Below are positions 18,663 through 28,088 of a DNA stretch of 64,000 bases, in pieces. Position numbers and translations under genes: made by a program. The notes under the pieces were generated by a model. The model was not told the origin of the DNA. It worked only from the letters and a program-made list of their open reading frames with translations, and searched no databases. How positions within the stretch are numbered: the stretch's first letter is position 1; each line of letters begins with the position of its first letter. Source of the stretch: Chroococcidiopsis sp. CCMEE 29. GTDB lineage: Bacteria > Cyanobacteriota > Cyanobacteriia > Cyanobacteriales > Chroococcidiopsidaceae. Location: NCBI RefSeq assembly GCF_023558375.1, contig NZ_CP083761.1, positions 310,001-374,000 of the forward strand, given 5' to 3'.

Positions 18663-19870
18663 TCCTTTGGAGCCAGACGACTGGATGCGTTTTTTTTCTC
18701 AGTCCCTATAATATGCAAATCAACGTTTTTGAGCAATCGCACTAACTTTTGAGTCAAAGATCCTCGTAGCAGTATCTTCCAGCGGGAGTGCTGACTTTCA
18801 CCAATCACAATCTGAGTGATGCGATATTCCTGAGCCACATCAGCGATCGCTTTAGCAATATCATGGCTTTTAACCCGGAGGAAGGTACCGCAAAATTCTT
18901 CACACAGCTGTTCACAAGTTTCGACGTGTAAGCTTTCTTCCCTGGTCAGGAAGCGATCTGAATCTTCTACAAATACACCATAAAGCGGGGCATTCATGTA
19001 ACTAGCAATGCGTGCTCCCCGGCGCAACAGTTGCACTGAATTGGCATAGGTGGATATGCAGACTAGAACGCGCTCGTGAATATTACAGAACTCACCAGAT
19101 GGAATGGCGGCATTAGCAGCGCGTGCGTTCAACTCCAGCGCATCTTCCTCAACGTTATCTGCTACCTCCCGCAGCGCCAATTCTCGCAAAGCAATTAAGT
19201 TGCGGCGTTGGAAAAAGTTTTGCAGACATTGATCAATTTTTTCTGGGGCGTAGATTTTCCCTTCTTCTAATCTTTCTTGCAGTGTTTCTGGAGTAACATC
19301 GACCAGCACGACCTCATCTGCTTCCTCTAGCAGGCGATCGGGAATGCGCTCTCGCACGACCACGCTAGTAATCCGCGCTACCAAATCATTCAGACTTTCC
19401 AGATGTTGAATATTAACCGTGGAGTAGAGATCAATTCCCGCCTTCAAAATTACTTCCACGTCCTGGTAACGTTTTTCTCTGGGCGAACCAGGGACATTGG
19501 TATGCGCTAACTCATCCACTAACACCAACTGAGGCGATCGCGCCAAAATTGCCTCTGTATCCATTTCAGTCAACGTTAAGCCACCCCGGTGAATTTCTTT
19601 GCGGGGTATTATCTCCAAACCCGCTGCCTTTTGAGCAGTCTCTTTACGGCCGTGGGTTTCTAATAGCCCAATAACGACATCAATTCCTTCTTGTTTGAGT
19701 GCATGGACTTCTTCTAACATGCGGTAAGTTTTGCCTACCCCAGGAGCCATGCCAATAAAAATTTTATGTTTGCCGCGCCGCGCCGGACGGATGGGCAAAG
19801 TTCCAGACGCAAGCGGCTTAATCCCCGCTGACACAGCATTAGGATTACCAGCATCACGCTTACTACTCAT
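18659..19870 (-). CDS. kdpD: Truncated KdpD (N-terminal sensor domain plus Usp domain)
   Basis: 403 residues against about 900 in Escherichia coli KdpD. The KdpD N-domain is present (P-loop [13 protein letters not shown] near 40-52; [23 protein letters not shown] near 135), then a Usp-like domain (about 265-385, [18 protein letters not shown] and [12 protein letters not shown]). The four membrane helices and histidine kinase are absent. Short KdpD is known in Anabaena, so this is the normal cyanobacterial form rather than a fresh deletion. It probably modulates Kdp by binding nucleotide, not by phosphorelay. It lies 157 bp after kdpC. Confidence 0.88.
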   Translation of the reverse strand: MSSKRDAGNPNAVSAGIKPLASGTLPIRPARRGKHKIFIGMAPGVGKTYRMLEEVHALKQEGIDVVIGLLETHGRKETAQKAAGLEIIPRKEIHRGGLTLTEMDTEAILARSPQLVLVDELAHTNVPGSPREKRYQDVEVILKAGIDLYSTVNIQHLESLNDLVARITSVVVRERIPDRLLEEADEVVLVDVTPETLQERLEEGKIYAPEKIDQCLQNFFQRRNLIALRELALREVADNVEEDALELNARAANAAIPSGEFCNIHERVLVCISTYANSVQLLRRGARIASYMNAPLYGVFVEDSDRFLTREESLHVETCEQLCEEFCGTFLRVKSHDIAKAIADVAQEYRITQIVIGESQHSRWKILLRGSLTQKLVRLLKNVDLHIIGTEKKNASSRLAPKE

Positions 19871-19978
19871 AGATGTAATTACTTAAAACTTTTCCTTAAA
19901 GTTATCTTTACTGTACTAACGTTTTCGGTTAGAAAAGCTAAAACAGTTACTCTCCAAGGCACTTGTAGCAAGAGTTTA

Positions 19979-20025
19979 TCAATCCAAAATCTAAAATCCA
20001 AAATTGGTAGCATTCCTCCCCCTGC
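19979..20025. repeat. AATCCAAAATC-type repeat between kdpC and kdpD
   Basis: AATCCAAAATCTAAAATCC followed by AAAATTGGTAG and a TCCCCCTGC unit. The same A/T-rich motif occurs at 6000-6058, 11654-11760, 26350-26380, 26500-26517, 40741-40766 and 50307-50336. Confidence 0.7.
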
Positions 20026-20027
20026 TT

Positions 20028-20621
20028 TTATTCCCGGGGAGTCTGCAAAACATCGAGGGCATAATTCAATCTCAAAACATTAACTACAGGCTCACCAAAA
20101 ATCCACAAGAACCTGCCCTGTCGGTATTTAGCAATTAAAGGAGTTATGTCATCAGTAGATAAATCACGGGCAGTAGCCACCCGTTCCACCTGGGCTAGGG
20201 CTGCATCTACTGTAATATGTGGATCTAAGCCAGAACCAGAGGTGTAAACCAGATCGGCAGTGGGCTGAATCCCGATCTCTTGCAGTTGTTGCGCTTGCGA
20301 TTCGATCCGCTTCAGCAACTCAGGATTACTCGGAGCAAGATTACTCGCACCAGATATACCAGTAGGCGCAGCGCCTTGCCCGATACTATAGCCAACGGTA
20401 CTAGGACGACTTTGGAAGTATTGCTCACCTGTAAACACTTGACCAATCAAAGCCGAACCGATATCTTGTCCTTGGAGATTCTGCATGATGCTGCCGTTAG
20501 CCTGAAACGGAAAAAAAACTTGTCCGACCCCAATCATTACCAGAGGATAGATGATTGCCGTCAGCACCCAGAGAACCAAGATCAGGCGAATCGCTCTAGT
20601 AATTTCTCGAACAACAGACAT
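20028..20621 (-). CDS. kdpC: Potassium-transporting ATPase subunit KdpC
   Basis: 197 residues. One N-terminal membrane helix (LILVLWVLTAIIYPLVMIGV, about 13-32) leads into QVFFPFQANGS, then YFQSRPSTVGY, SNLAPSNPELL and SGLDPHITVDAALAQVERVA, all KdpC hallmarks. KdpC stabilises the KdpA-KdpB complex. Its start is directly adjacent to the stop of the KdpF/G-like gene, so translation is probably coupled. Confidence 0.92.
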   Translation of the reverse strand: MSVVREITRAIRLILVLWVLTAIIYPLVMIGVGQVFFPFQANGSIMQNLQGQDIGSALIGQVFTGEQYFQSRPSTVGYSIGQGAAPTGISGASNLAPSNPELLKRIESQAQQLQEIGIQPTADLVYTSGSGLDPHITVDAALAQVERVATARDLSTDDITPLIAKYRQGRFLWIFGEPVVNVLRLNYALDVLQTPRE

Positions 20622-20894
20622 TTAGAACCGCTCCGGCTGAAAAACAACGACAAACAAGTAAACTGTAAGCCCCAGCGTGACCAAACCAAGTAGACCAAGT
20701 GCCCAAACCTGACGGCGCTCCAATGTACCATCAACAGCAGCATAAACAGCTGGGGCAATTACCAAATTCAAGCACAGCAACACAAAAATCACCAAAGGCA
20801 ACTTCTGCCTGCGCCATTGCCACCACACAAAAGAAATCCTCTCATCCATCTGCATTGGCAACAAAATCCTACCCACCAACTTAACTCTTTTCAT
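20622..20894 (-). CDS. KdpF/KdpG-like small membrane subunit
   Basis: 90 residues with two hydrophobic helices (about 33-53 and 65-85). The last helix ends YLFVVVFQPERF, which resembles the end of KdpF, the 29-residue stabilising subunit of the Escherichia coli pump. The N-terminal 60 residues are additional. Cyanobacterial kdp operons carry a gene called kdpG in exactly this position between kdpB and kdpC, so this is probably that gene. GGGAG precedes the ATG. Confidence 0.75.
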   Translation of the reverse strand: MKRVKLVGRILLPMQMDERISFVWWQWRRQKLPLVIFVLLCLNLVIAPAVYAAVDGTLERRQVWALGLLGLVTLGLTVYLFVVVFQPERF

Positions 20895-20947
20895 ATCTCC
20901 CTGCTCTCTATTACCTTGGTGTCCTTCGCGCCTTTGCGGTTCGTTTC

Positions 20948-23056
20948 CTAAGCCAATCCCACCGCTGCGATTGCCATGTCAATCAACTTAATTGCCACAA
21001 ACGGCGCTACCACCCCACCCAAACCATAGATCAGAATATTTCGTTGCAACAGCTGATTTGCTGTCAGCGGTCTAAACTTTACACCCCTCAACGCTAAAGG
21101 AATCAGAGCCGGAATAATCAGTGCATTGTAAATCAAAGCCGATAGCACAGCAGAATTCGTGCTAGTTAAATTCATTACATTCAGACTTTCCAACCTAGCC
21201 GAGATAAATATCACCGGAATAATCGCGAAGTACTTAGCAATATCATTCGCGATTGAAAAGGTAGTCAACGCCCCGCGAGTAATCAACAACTGCTTACCAA
21301 TGGCAACAATATCAATTAACTTAGTGGGATCGGAATCCAAGTCCACCATATTAGCTGCTTCTTTTGCTGCCTGAGTTCCAGAATTCATCGCTACTCCCAC
21401 ATTTGCCTGTGCCAAGGCTGGGGCATCATTCGTGCCATCTCCCGTCATGGCAACTAGTTTGCCCTCTGCCTGCTCCTGTTGAATCACTGCAATTTTGTCT
21501 TCTGGTGTTGCTTCAGCAATGAACTCATCCACCCCAGCTTCTTGGGCAATCACAGCAGCGGTAAGCTGGTTGTCACCCGTCAACATAATGGTACGCACTC
21601 CCATGCGGCGCAACTGGTCAAAGCGATCGCGAATACCGGGTTTAACAATATCTTTGAGATAGATCACGCCGTAGATATCACTATTGCGGCAGACAGCTAG
21701 GGGAGTTCCTCCCAGCCAGGAAACTTGTTCGTAGGCAGGATCGAGTTCTGAAGTTATGTTGCCGCCACGCGATCGCACGAACCCTTTAATTGCGTCTACC
21801 GCTCCCTTCCGCACCTCACTGCCATCGGGTAAGTTTGTCCCACTCATGCGTGTTTTAGCGGAAAATTCAACTCCTTCCGCTGTGCTAAGGTCAAAATTAA
21901 CCTTAGCGCCTAACTTTTGTGCTAGTCGAACAATTGATTTCCCCTCGGGCGTGTCATCAAACACACTTGCCACCAGAGCTACAAGAGCAATCTCCTGCAT
22001 GGAGTGACCATTGACCGGAATAAAATTTTCTGCTAAGCGATTACCCAGTGTAATCGTACCTGTCTTGTCCAAAACTAGAGTGTTAACATCGCCACACGCC
22101 TCCACTGCTCGTCCTGAGGTGGCAATAACATTGAACTGAGCAACTCGATCCATCCCAGCAATCCCAATTGCACTCAATAATCCCCCAATTGTGGTGGGGA
22201 TCAGCGCTACTAACAGAGCAATCAGTACTGGTACGCTTACTGGACTGCCAACATAATTAGCTAGCAAGGGCAGCGTCGCGACGACAAACAGGAACACCAG
22301 GGTCAAAACAGCCAGTAATACTGTCAGAGCAATTTCATTTGGTGTTTTAGAACGTTCTGCACCCTCTACTAAAGCAATCATCCGGTCAATAAACCCTTTA
22401 CCGGGGTCAGATGTAATTCGAATTGTGAGTTCATCAGAGATAATCCGCGTGCCGCCTGTGACGGTACTGGCAACATCCGAGCCAGTTTCTTTGAGCACCG
22501 GTGCTGATTCTCCCGTAATTGCGGATTCATCCACGGAAGCAACACCAGCAATCACTTCCCCATCTGCTGGAATGATATCCCCAGCAATTACTTTCACTCG
22601 ATCGCCCTGACGCAGGGTAGTTGAAGGGACTTCTTGAATTGACCCATCCGGCAGGAGTTTGCGAGCGATCGTTTCTGACTTAGTCGAACGTAAGGCATCA
22701 GCTTGAGCCTTACCTCGCCCTTCCGCCACTGCTTCGGCAAAATTGGCAAACAAAACGGTGAAGAATAAAATCACCGTAATTAAGCCGTTGAAAACTCTTG
22801 GGTTTTCACCCTGGACTGGACCAAACAAATTTGGCTCAATTGTCACTAAGGCTGCAATAATCGTGCCCACCCATACCAGAAACATCACTGGGTTTTTGAC
22901 CATCTGCCTAGGATTGAGCTTCACAAAGGCATCTTTGATCGCTCGTTGGTAAATGCCTTTCGTGTTTACTTTCGGTGTATGCTTGCGTGAGTCCCTGGGA
23001 CCTCTAGGTTGACGGAGACGGCGAGGCGGCAAGGTAGCAGGATTTGTAGAGTCCAT
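20948..23056 (-). CDS. kdpB: Potassium-transporting P-type ATPase subunit KdpB
   Basis: 702 residues. P-type ATPase motifs: TGES near 180, the phosphorylation motif LDKTGT near 330, MLTGDN near 485 and [10 protein letters not shown] near 537. An N-terminal basic extension (about 1-45) precedes the first helices. The KdpB-specific segments [13 protein letters not shown] and [14 protein letters not shown] are present. It powers high-affinity potassium uptake. KdpA, the channel-like subunit usually encoded just upstream, is not in the window; the upstream DNA is a tandem repeat array. Confidence 0.95.
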   Translation of the reverse strand: MDSTNPATLPPRRLRQPRGPRDSRKHTPKVNTKGIYQRAIKDAFVKLNPRQMVKNPVMFLVWVGTIIAALVTIEPNLFGPVQGENPRVFNGLITVILFFTVLFANFAEAVAEGRGKAQADALRSTKSETIARKLLPDGSIQEVPSTTLRQGDRVKVIAGDIIPADGEVIAGVASVDESAITGESAPVLKETGSDVASTVTGGTRIISDELTIRITSDPGKGFIDRMIALVEGAERSKTPNEIALTVLLAVLTLVFLFVVATLPLLANYVGSPVSVPVLIALLVALIPTTIGGLLSAIGIAGMDRVAQFNVIATSGRAVEACGDVNTLVLDKTGTITLGNRLAENFIPVNGHSMQEIALVALVASVFDDTPEGKSIVRLAQKLGAKVNFDLSTAEGVEFSAKTRMSGTNLPDGSEVRKGAVDAIKGFVRSRGGNITSELDPAYEQVSWLGGTPLAVCRNSDIYGVIYLKDIVKPGIRDRFDQLRRMGVRTIMLTGDNQLTAAVIAQEAGVDEFIAEATPEDKIAVIQQEQAEGKLVAMTGDGTNDAPALAQANVGVAMNSGTQAAKEAANMVDLDSDPTKLIDIVAIGKQLLITRGALTTFSIANDIAKYFAIIPVIFISARLESLNVMNLTSTNSAVLSALIYNALIIPALIPLALRGVKFRPLTANQLLQRNILIYGLGGVVAPFVAIKLIDMAIAAVGLA

Positions 23057-23064
23057 TGGTCTAT

Positions 23065-23430
23065 ATTGTTTTAGGAATGAGTAGGGGCGGGTTTGACCGA
23101 ATTATCTGTTTGTAATTAAGTATGGCTGGTAAACCCGCCCGTACTGGATTGGTTTAGGGATGAGTAAAGGCGGGTTTGACCGAATTATCTGTTTGTAATT
23201 AAGTATGGCTGGTAAACCCGCTCGTACTGGATTGTTTTAGGAATGAGTAAGGGCGGGTTTGACCGAATTATCTGTTTGTAATTAAGTATGGCTGGTAAAC
23301 CCGCTCGTACTGGATTGTTTTAGGAATGAGTAAGGGCGGGTTTGACCGAATTATCTGTTTGTAATTAAGTATGGCTGGTAAATCCGCTCGTACTGGATTG
23401 TTTTAGGAATGAGTAAGGGCGGGTTTGACT
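23065..23430. repeat. Four 83-bp tandem repeats, each with an inverted repeat
   Basis: Conserved GGGTTTGAC marks recur at 23089, 23172, 23255, 23338 and 23421, an exact 83-base period, giving four full units plus a partial. Within each unit GGGCGGGTTT is matched by AAACCCGCCC (or a one- or two-base variant) about 36 bases later, so each can form a 10-bp hairpin. Units are nearly identical, with a few substitutions in the arms. The array begins 9 bases upstream of the kdpB start. Confidence 0.92.
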
Positions 23431-23450
23431 TGGGAAAATTAATGAATTGA

Positions 23451-23510
23451 TAAAAGAAAACCATCAGCATATAATTTCAGAGCAAATAGCTCTGTTGTGC
23501 CGATGGTTTT
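23451..23510 (-). terminator. Rho-independent terminator-like hairpin for the Mo-nitrogenase-like gene
   Basis: On the minus strand AAAACCATCGGCA pairs with TGCTGATGGTTTT (13 bp with one G-U) around an inner hairpin CAGAGC-TATTT-GCTCTG (23478-23494), followed by CTTTTATC. It lies about 70 bases after the stop of the gene ending at 23580. Confidence 0.65.
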
Positions 23511-23579
23511 GACTATAGCGTCAACGATTTTTACAATAGGAAATTCTTAATAAAGTCAAATATCTTAATTGCCTTGCTG

Positions 23580-23849
23580 TTAGCAGTAAATAGTTATATC
23601 TTCACCGCATTCATCTGCCAGAAAACATAGACATTTGAAGCGAAGACTAACCACTTGTTCATAGAAAGGGTTCAATTTGCACAAAGGTGGGATGTGAAAT
23701 ACAGTATGACCAAAGAGGTTGAGGTCCCGTTCAAAAGGACAACTGGCAGGAATCAACTTACAAAGTAACTGTGCTCGCTTGGGGTCATGAACCTCTATTG
23801 CATCAAGCCACTGGCAAACGATGTTCCGTAGACTCATAAGTTTAAACAT
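23580..23849 (-). CDS. Mo-dependent nitrogenase C-terminal domain-like protein
   Basis: 89 residues matching the small cyanobacterial family annotated from a Mo-nitrogenase C-terminal domain: AQLLCKLIPASCPFERDLNL, GHTVFHIPPLCKLNPFYEQ, LRFKCLCFLADECGED. Conserved Cys residues could bind metal. No nif gene is nearby, and the family also occurs in non-fixing strains, so the name does not prove nitrogen fixation. AGGAGCG lies before the ATG. It diverges from the sigma-factor gene. Confidence 0.8.
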   Translation of the reverse strand: MFKLMSLRNIVCQWLDAIEVHDPKRAQLLCKLIPASCPFERDLNLFGHTVFHIPPLCKLNPFYEQVVSLRFKCLCFLADECGEDITIYC

Positions 23850-23959
23850 AGCGATCGCTCCTTGTAATACAGTTGAGTAAGGTCTGTGGTTTGAATACCT
23901 TCATTCGTTTGATAGGTCTATTTCTGCTTTCTTATGCACTCAACGTGAGCTATTAACTC

Positions 23960-25171
23960 ATGCGTCCTCGTCAAGGCATTACTGAAGTCTTTTCGACTTT
24001 TCTGCAATTTGACGCTGATCGGTTCAGTGCTTGGGCAACCGATCCTAAACTGCGGCGGAGTATGCAAACTTGTCTGGCACGGCTACCACAAGAGACAGCA
24101 GAAAACTTCTGGGTTCTCTACTGGTACAAGCTTTGGCAATCTCAGCCAGCGAGTCTAGCCAGAGTACATCTAGCAGCTTACTTGCAAGAAGTGTGCTACT
24201 GGGCTGCCCATAAAACGATCGCTAGCTTTTCTACGGCGCAGTACACCTTGTCTGACTGCTTTCAGATGGCGATCGCCCGACTTGATAAAGTCTTAAAAGG
24301 ATTTAACCCGCAGTTGGGCTTTAGTTTCAAAAATTATGCTAGTGCAATTTTTATTAGTGTACTCAAAGACATCCTGCGTCAGCACCAGGAAATTGATATT
24401 TGCACCAATTGGTCACTGTTGCGCAAGCTGAGCCAGAAACGATTCGTTGAATCCTTACAAAATGCTGGGTTAAGCTCACAGACCATCGCTTGTTACCTGT
24501 TAGCCTGGAACTGTTTCAAGACCATTTATGTACCAACTCAAGCCACTGGAACCCGTCAACTGCCGAAACCCGATCCTGCTACATGGGAGACAATTGCTGC
24601 ACTTTACAATTCAGAACGCTTTACTCAACTGAATCCATCTGGACAAAGTTGCAGCGCTCAGACTATCGAAAAATGGTTGATCGCTTGTGCAAAAGCCGCA
24701 CGATCTTATCTTTACCCGTCATTGGTATCCATCAATACCCCCAAGCCAGGGCAAGAGTCTGGGGAGTTCCTAGATGATTTAGCCCAGTTCGCGCAGGAAA
24801 CTTTCCTCACGCAGCTAATTGCTGAAGAAGAACAACAGAGTCGGCATTCGCAGCAAACTCAGCTCAAAGCTGTTTTAGGAGAAGCTCTAACTAAGCTGGA
24901 GCCTCAAGCACAAAGCATTTTCCAGTTGTACTACGGTCAAGCGCTTACTCAACAGCAGATTGCCCAACAGCTTGACATGAAACAGTACACTGTTTCTCGT
25001 CGGCTGACAAAGGCGAGAGAAACTTTGTTGCTCTCGCTGGCACGCTGGAGTCAAGAAACACTGCATATTTCTCTGACATCAGAGGTACTCGACTATATAA
25101 ATACTGTTTTGGAGGAATGGTTAAAACTCTATTACAGCCATCCCCCCTCTTACACGGAGTCGTCCTCATGA
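23960..25171 (+). CDS. Sigma-70 family RNA polymerase sigma factor-like protein
   Basis: 403 residues. The C-terminal part (about 300-365) is sigma region 4: LEPQAQSIFQLYYGQALTQQ, then QIAQQLDMKQYTVSRRLTKA, a helix-turn-helix. A region-2-like stretch (about 75-140) includes LDKVLKGFNPQLGFSFKNYA. The middle is long and unlike housekeeping sigma. Its stop overlaps the start of a DUF1822 gene (ATGA). This sigma/DUF1822 pairing recurs in cyanobacteria; target promoters are unknown. Confidence 0.8.
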   Translation: MRPRQGITEVFSTFLQFDADRFSAWATDPKLRRSMQTCLARLPQETAENFWVLYWYKLWQSQPASLARVHLAAYLQEVCYWAAHKTIASFSTAQYTLSDCFQMAIARLDKVLKGFNPQLGFSFKNYASAIFISVLKDILRQHQEIDICTNWSLLRKLSQKRFVESLQNAGLSSQTIACYLLAWNCFKTIYVPTQATGTRQLPKPDPATWETIAALYNSERFTQLNPSGQSCSAQTIEKWLIACAKAARSYLYPSLVSINTPKPGQESGEFLDDLAQFAQETFLTQLIAEEEQQSRHSQQTQLKAVLGEALTKLEPQAQSIFQLYYGQALTQQQIAQQLDMKQYTVSRRLTKARETLLLSLARWSQETLHISLTSEVLDYINTVLEEWLKLYYSHPPSYTESSS

Positions 25172-26340
25172 TTTTTGATCCAGTTTCGCTTACTTTTGCT
25201 GATCCAACTCAGTTGTGGTTAGAGGTCTCTGAAACGGATCGCAATCAAGCTTGGCAGCAAAGCCAGTTTTCTAGAACTAATTGTCGCTGGAATGCCTATC
25301 TCAATCAACTTTGCCTCAGCACTTTTCTTGACTGGCTAAGGGCAGAGCACGCACCTGAGGCGACTCCTTGGCCCAATGCTCCGACTCTACCAAGTATATG
25401 GGAGGTAGTTAATGGTACAGCCATTACCCTAGGAACGACGCGATTGGTGCTAATTCCGACTGAGACAATTGACTTGAGTGAATTGCGGGTGCCGCAAGAA
25501 TGGGTAGATATTCCTGGCTGGGTGGCTGATTATTACTTAGCAGTGCGAGTCAATCCAGATGAAGGGTTTGTCCAGATTTGGGGTTACACCACTCATCTGC
25601 AACTAAAGACAAGCGGCAGCTACGATTCGAAAGACCGTACCTATTGCTTAGATGAGGACGAATTAATTCAGGATCTTAGTGTCCTATGGGTAGCGCGTCA
25701 ACTCTGCCCAGAAGAACGAACTCGCAGCGCGGTTGCCCCCCTACCAGCTTTACCATTAGCTCAGGCAGAAACCTTGATTGCGCGTTTGGGCAACTCTGAT
25801 GTGATTATGCCACGACTGGCAGTGCCTTTTGATCTGTGGGGAGCACTACTGGAGCATGGAGGCTGGCGACAAAGATTGTACAACCGCCGACTAGGATTGG
25901 CAGAGCCTTGGTCAATTCTCCAATGGCTTCAGACCGGTGTTTCAGAGGTTGCCCAACAGATCGGTTGGAGCGGGGTAGAGTTTCAGCCTAGCTTAGCAAT
26001 AGCGCGGACAGCAGACCAAATTCCATCCACAGTTATCCTGTCTCGCCAAATAGTGATTGCTGGTCAACAGTACGAGTTACGGGTCATACCCCGAGGCAAT
26101 CCAGAACAAAGAACTTGGCGATTTGAGTTGCGAAATACCTCTATGGGTGCCCGTATCCCTAGCGGATTTAAACTTCGACTGCTAACCGAAGACCTACAAG
26201 ACTTTGAAAACAACGAAGACGTAGCCACAACTGCTGTAGACCATCTGTTTGTTGAGGTAGCGCTTGAACCAGACGAAGGCTTGGTGTGGGAAATAGAGCC
26301 TATGCCAGAAAACTACGATCAAGAAATCCTGCGGTTTTAA
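25168..26340 (+). CDS. DUF1822 family protein
   Basis: 390 residues from the ATG overlapping the sigma gene stop; an upstream TTG or GTG lies inside the sigma gene and is not needed. Family features: WNAYLNQLCLSTFLDWL near 36-52, PSIWEVVNGTAITLG, RLVLIPTETIDLSELRVPQEWVDIP, and a long beta-rich C-terminus (EVALEPDEGLVWEIEPMPENYDQEILRF region). No membrane helix. Tight coupling to a sigma-like protein suggests a regulator or partner of it; this is inference. Confidence 0.85.
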   Translation: MIFDPVSLTFADPTQLWLEVSETDRNQAWQQSQFSRTNCRWNAYLNQLCLSTFLDWLRAEHAPEATPWPNAPTLPSIWEVVNGTAITLGTTRLVLIPTETIDLSELRVPQEWVDIPGWVADYYLAVRVNPDEGFVQIWGYTTHLQLKTSGSYDSKDRTYCLDEDELIQDLSVLWVARQLCPEERTRSAVAPLPALPLAQAETLIARLGNSDVIMPRLAVPFDLWGALLEHGGWRQRLYNRRLGLAEPWSILQWLQTGVSEVAQQIGWSGVEFQPSLAIARTADQIPSTVILSRQIVIAGQQYELRVIPRGNPEQRTWRFELRNTSMGARIPSGFKLRLLTEDLQDFENNEDVATTAVDHLFVEVALEPDEGLVWEIEPMPENYDQEILRF

Positions 26341-26667
26341 CGAAACTGCCAAACGATTTTAGATTTTAGATTTTGGATTTAAACCTCATAGATAATAGTT
26401 CATGGTTGATGGTTAATTTACTACTATTAATTAACCATGAACTATTAACAATTAAGCAAGAGCTCGGATGATTTTGGATTTAAACAAATCACCCTCAATC
26501 TAAAATCTAAAATTCGGTTAGAGCGTTGTTGAAGCTGAAATTTGGCAGTGAGGGGCTAGGAATATTGCCAGAAATCTCTGATATTCGGGATGGAGCAACT
26601 AAGGGCAATTCTTTCGGGGCTGGAAACGGTGAACACCTTGTCAGAGGTGCAACGACGGCTCTATCAC
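26341..26667. other. Repeat-bearing intergenic region between DUF1822 and crtI-like remnant
   Basis: About 330 bases between convergent genes. It holds TTTTAGATTTTAGATTTTGG-type repeats at 26350-26380 and the complementary form at 26500-26517, with a palindrome between (listed separately). The last part (26520-26667) shows no gene. Confidence 0.6.
26394..26446. repeat. 14-bp perfect inverted repeat (MITE-like hairpin)
   Basis: AATAGTTCATGGTT at 26394-26407 is perfectly matched by AACCATGAACTATT at 26433-26446, with GATGGTTAAT and ATTAATTAAC adding inner pairing. It sits between the convergent DUF1822 and crtI-like genes and could terminate transcripts from either side. Confidence 0.7.
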
Positions 26668-27771
26668 TCACGTTACAGCACCCCTTGATGTATGCACTCC
26701 GTTAACTATGTTGAGAGGGACACTGAAATCCTTAGCAATTATACGCGCTGTCATCTTTGCGGACATCATCACTGCTGGAGTTCCTCCACCAGGCTGTGCA
26801 TTTGCACCCACTAGATAGAGATGCTCGATATCTTCACTGCGATTATGGGGTCGCAAGTAAGCCGACTGCCAAAGGACTGGCTCGACACCAAATCCATTAC
26901 CAAGCCAACTGTTGAGGGTGCGCTCGAAGTAGTCGGGAGTGATAAAGCTTTTGTAAACGAGGCGATCGCGCAGGTCTGGAATATACCCGCGCTCCTCGAT
27001 AAACTCAAACACTTTATCCACGAACGGCTCAGCAAGCTTCGACCAGTCTAGACCACTACCGTTGTGGGGCACAGGAATAAGGGTGTAGGCAGCGTGGTGT
27101 CCCGGCGGTGCAAGGCTGGGGTCGGTGAGTGACGGAATGTGCAGGTACTGTGAAAAATCTGGTCCGAGCACCTTCCGACCAAAGATATCTTGCAGGAGTT
27201 CCTCATACCGCGGTCCGAGGATAATGTTGTGATGGCGAAGATCTAGCTTTAACCCATCGGCATGGAAGCCAAAGTAAATAACCAATAGCGACATCGACTG
27301 CTGTGCCAGTTTGAGTCGAGCATCCTGCTGAAAGAAGCGGTACTTGGAATCAATGAGCTTCATGTAGGTGTTGACGTAATCACCGTTTGAAATGACCAGA
27401 TCGGCGTCGAAGCGAGTACCGTCAACTAGCATAACCCCGCGAGCGAACCGTCGGGCAAACCGACCTCGCAACTCTCCACCATCTTTATCGGTGACGTTGA
27501 TCCTGGCTACCTCACTGTTATAGAAGATCGTTCCGCCAAGTTCCTCGAACTTACGCACTAAAGCCTGGACGAGCGCACCTGTGCCACCCATCGTGAAGTG
27601 GATGCCCCAGGTCTTTTCCACGAAGTGGATCATTGCATAGATGGCAGGCACCTTTAGCGGGTTGCCACCGATGAGCAGGGGTTCGAAGCTGAATACTTGT
27701 TGGAGCTTGGGGCTGGTGAAATAGCGCTTGACAAAGGAAAAGAGCGGGCGAACGGCGTCGAGCTTCAGCAA
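26668..27771 (-). pseudogene. 5'-truncated CrtI-type phytoene desaturase-like gene
   Basis: 367 residues matching the C-terminal three quarters of CrtI-type desaturases: [53 protein letters not shown] and the C-terminal FAD motif [20 protein letters not shown]. Full CrtI is about 490-510 residues; the N-terminal FAD-binding Rossmann motif and about 130 residues are missing. Homology begins at a TTG with no ribosome site, and no matching N-terminus is visible in the 360 bases upstream. Most cyanobacteria use CrtP/CrtQ instead. It is probably a relic or a transferred fragment. Confidence 0.7.
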
Positions 27772-27834
27772 ATTAAATCGGATTGCTATAGCTGCAAATT
27801 TTATTCGCCAAAGATTTGATCGATGGGTTTAGTA

Positions 27835-28014
27835 TCAGAGTTGGTGTGCCGAGTAATGGTTAGAATTCACACGCCTTCTATCTAGCACTGGCATCTCTTG
27901 CCAACAGTGAGGGCAAAACCAGTAAATGCCAGTTCCACGAACCTGACGCAGTAACCGGCGATCGCAGCAAGGACAATTATTCGTAGCGTTCTGTAATGGC
28001 GGTAACGCTTGCAT
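27835..28014 (-). CDS. Small zinc-ribbon-like protein (59 aa)
   Basis: An ATG-to-TGA reading of 59 residues: MQALPPLQNATNNCPCCDRR followed by LLRQVRGTGIYWFCPHCWQE and MPVLDRRR. The CPCC and CPHC pairs, 20 residues apart, form a plausible four-Cys zinc site, and the YWFCPHCWQEMP segment recurs in small cyanobacterial proteins as I remember them. It diverges from the iron-stress antenna gene with 121 bp between starts. Function unknown. Confidence 0.72.
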   Translation of the reverse strand: MQALPPLQNATNNCPCCDRRLLRQVRGTGIYWFCPHCWQEMPVLDRRRVNSNHYSAHQL

Positions 28015-28047
28015 TTCTGAGAATCTCTAAAAACTTAATAAAAACTA

Positions 28048-28077
28048 TTGTCAATAAACCTGCCTTTAGTGTAAGCT
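28048..28077 (+). promoter_or_regulatory. Possible sigma-70 promoter of the antenna cluster
   Basis: TTGTCA at 28048-28053, an 18-base spacer and TAAGCT at 28072-28077. The -35 box is one base from consensus; the -10 is weak. An 11-base palindrome TATTGTCAATA (28046-28056) overlaps the -35. Low confidence. Confidence 0.3.
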
Positions 28078-28088
28078 GTTTTGCTAAC

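Noticed and set aside
23065-23430. CRISPR array
   Set aside because: Units are contiguous 83-bp direct repeats without variable spacers, and no cas genes are present.
23580-23849. Evidence of nitrogen fixation
   Set aside because: The small Mo-nitrogenase C-terminal-like protein is also found in non-fixing cyanobacteria; no nif gene is here.
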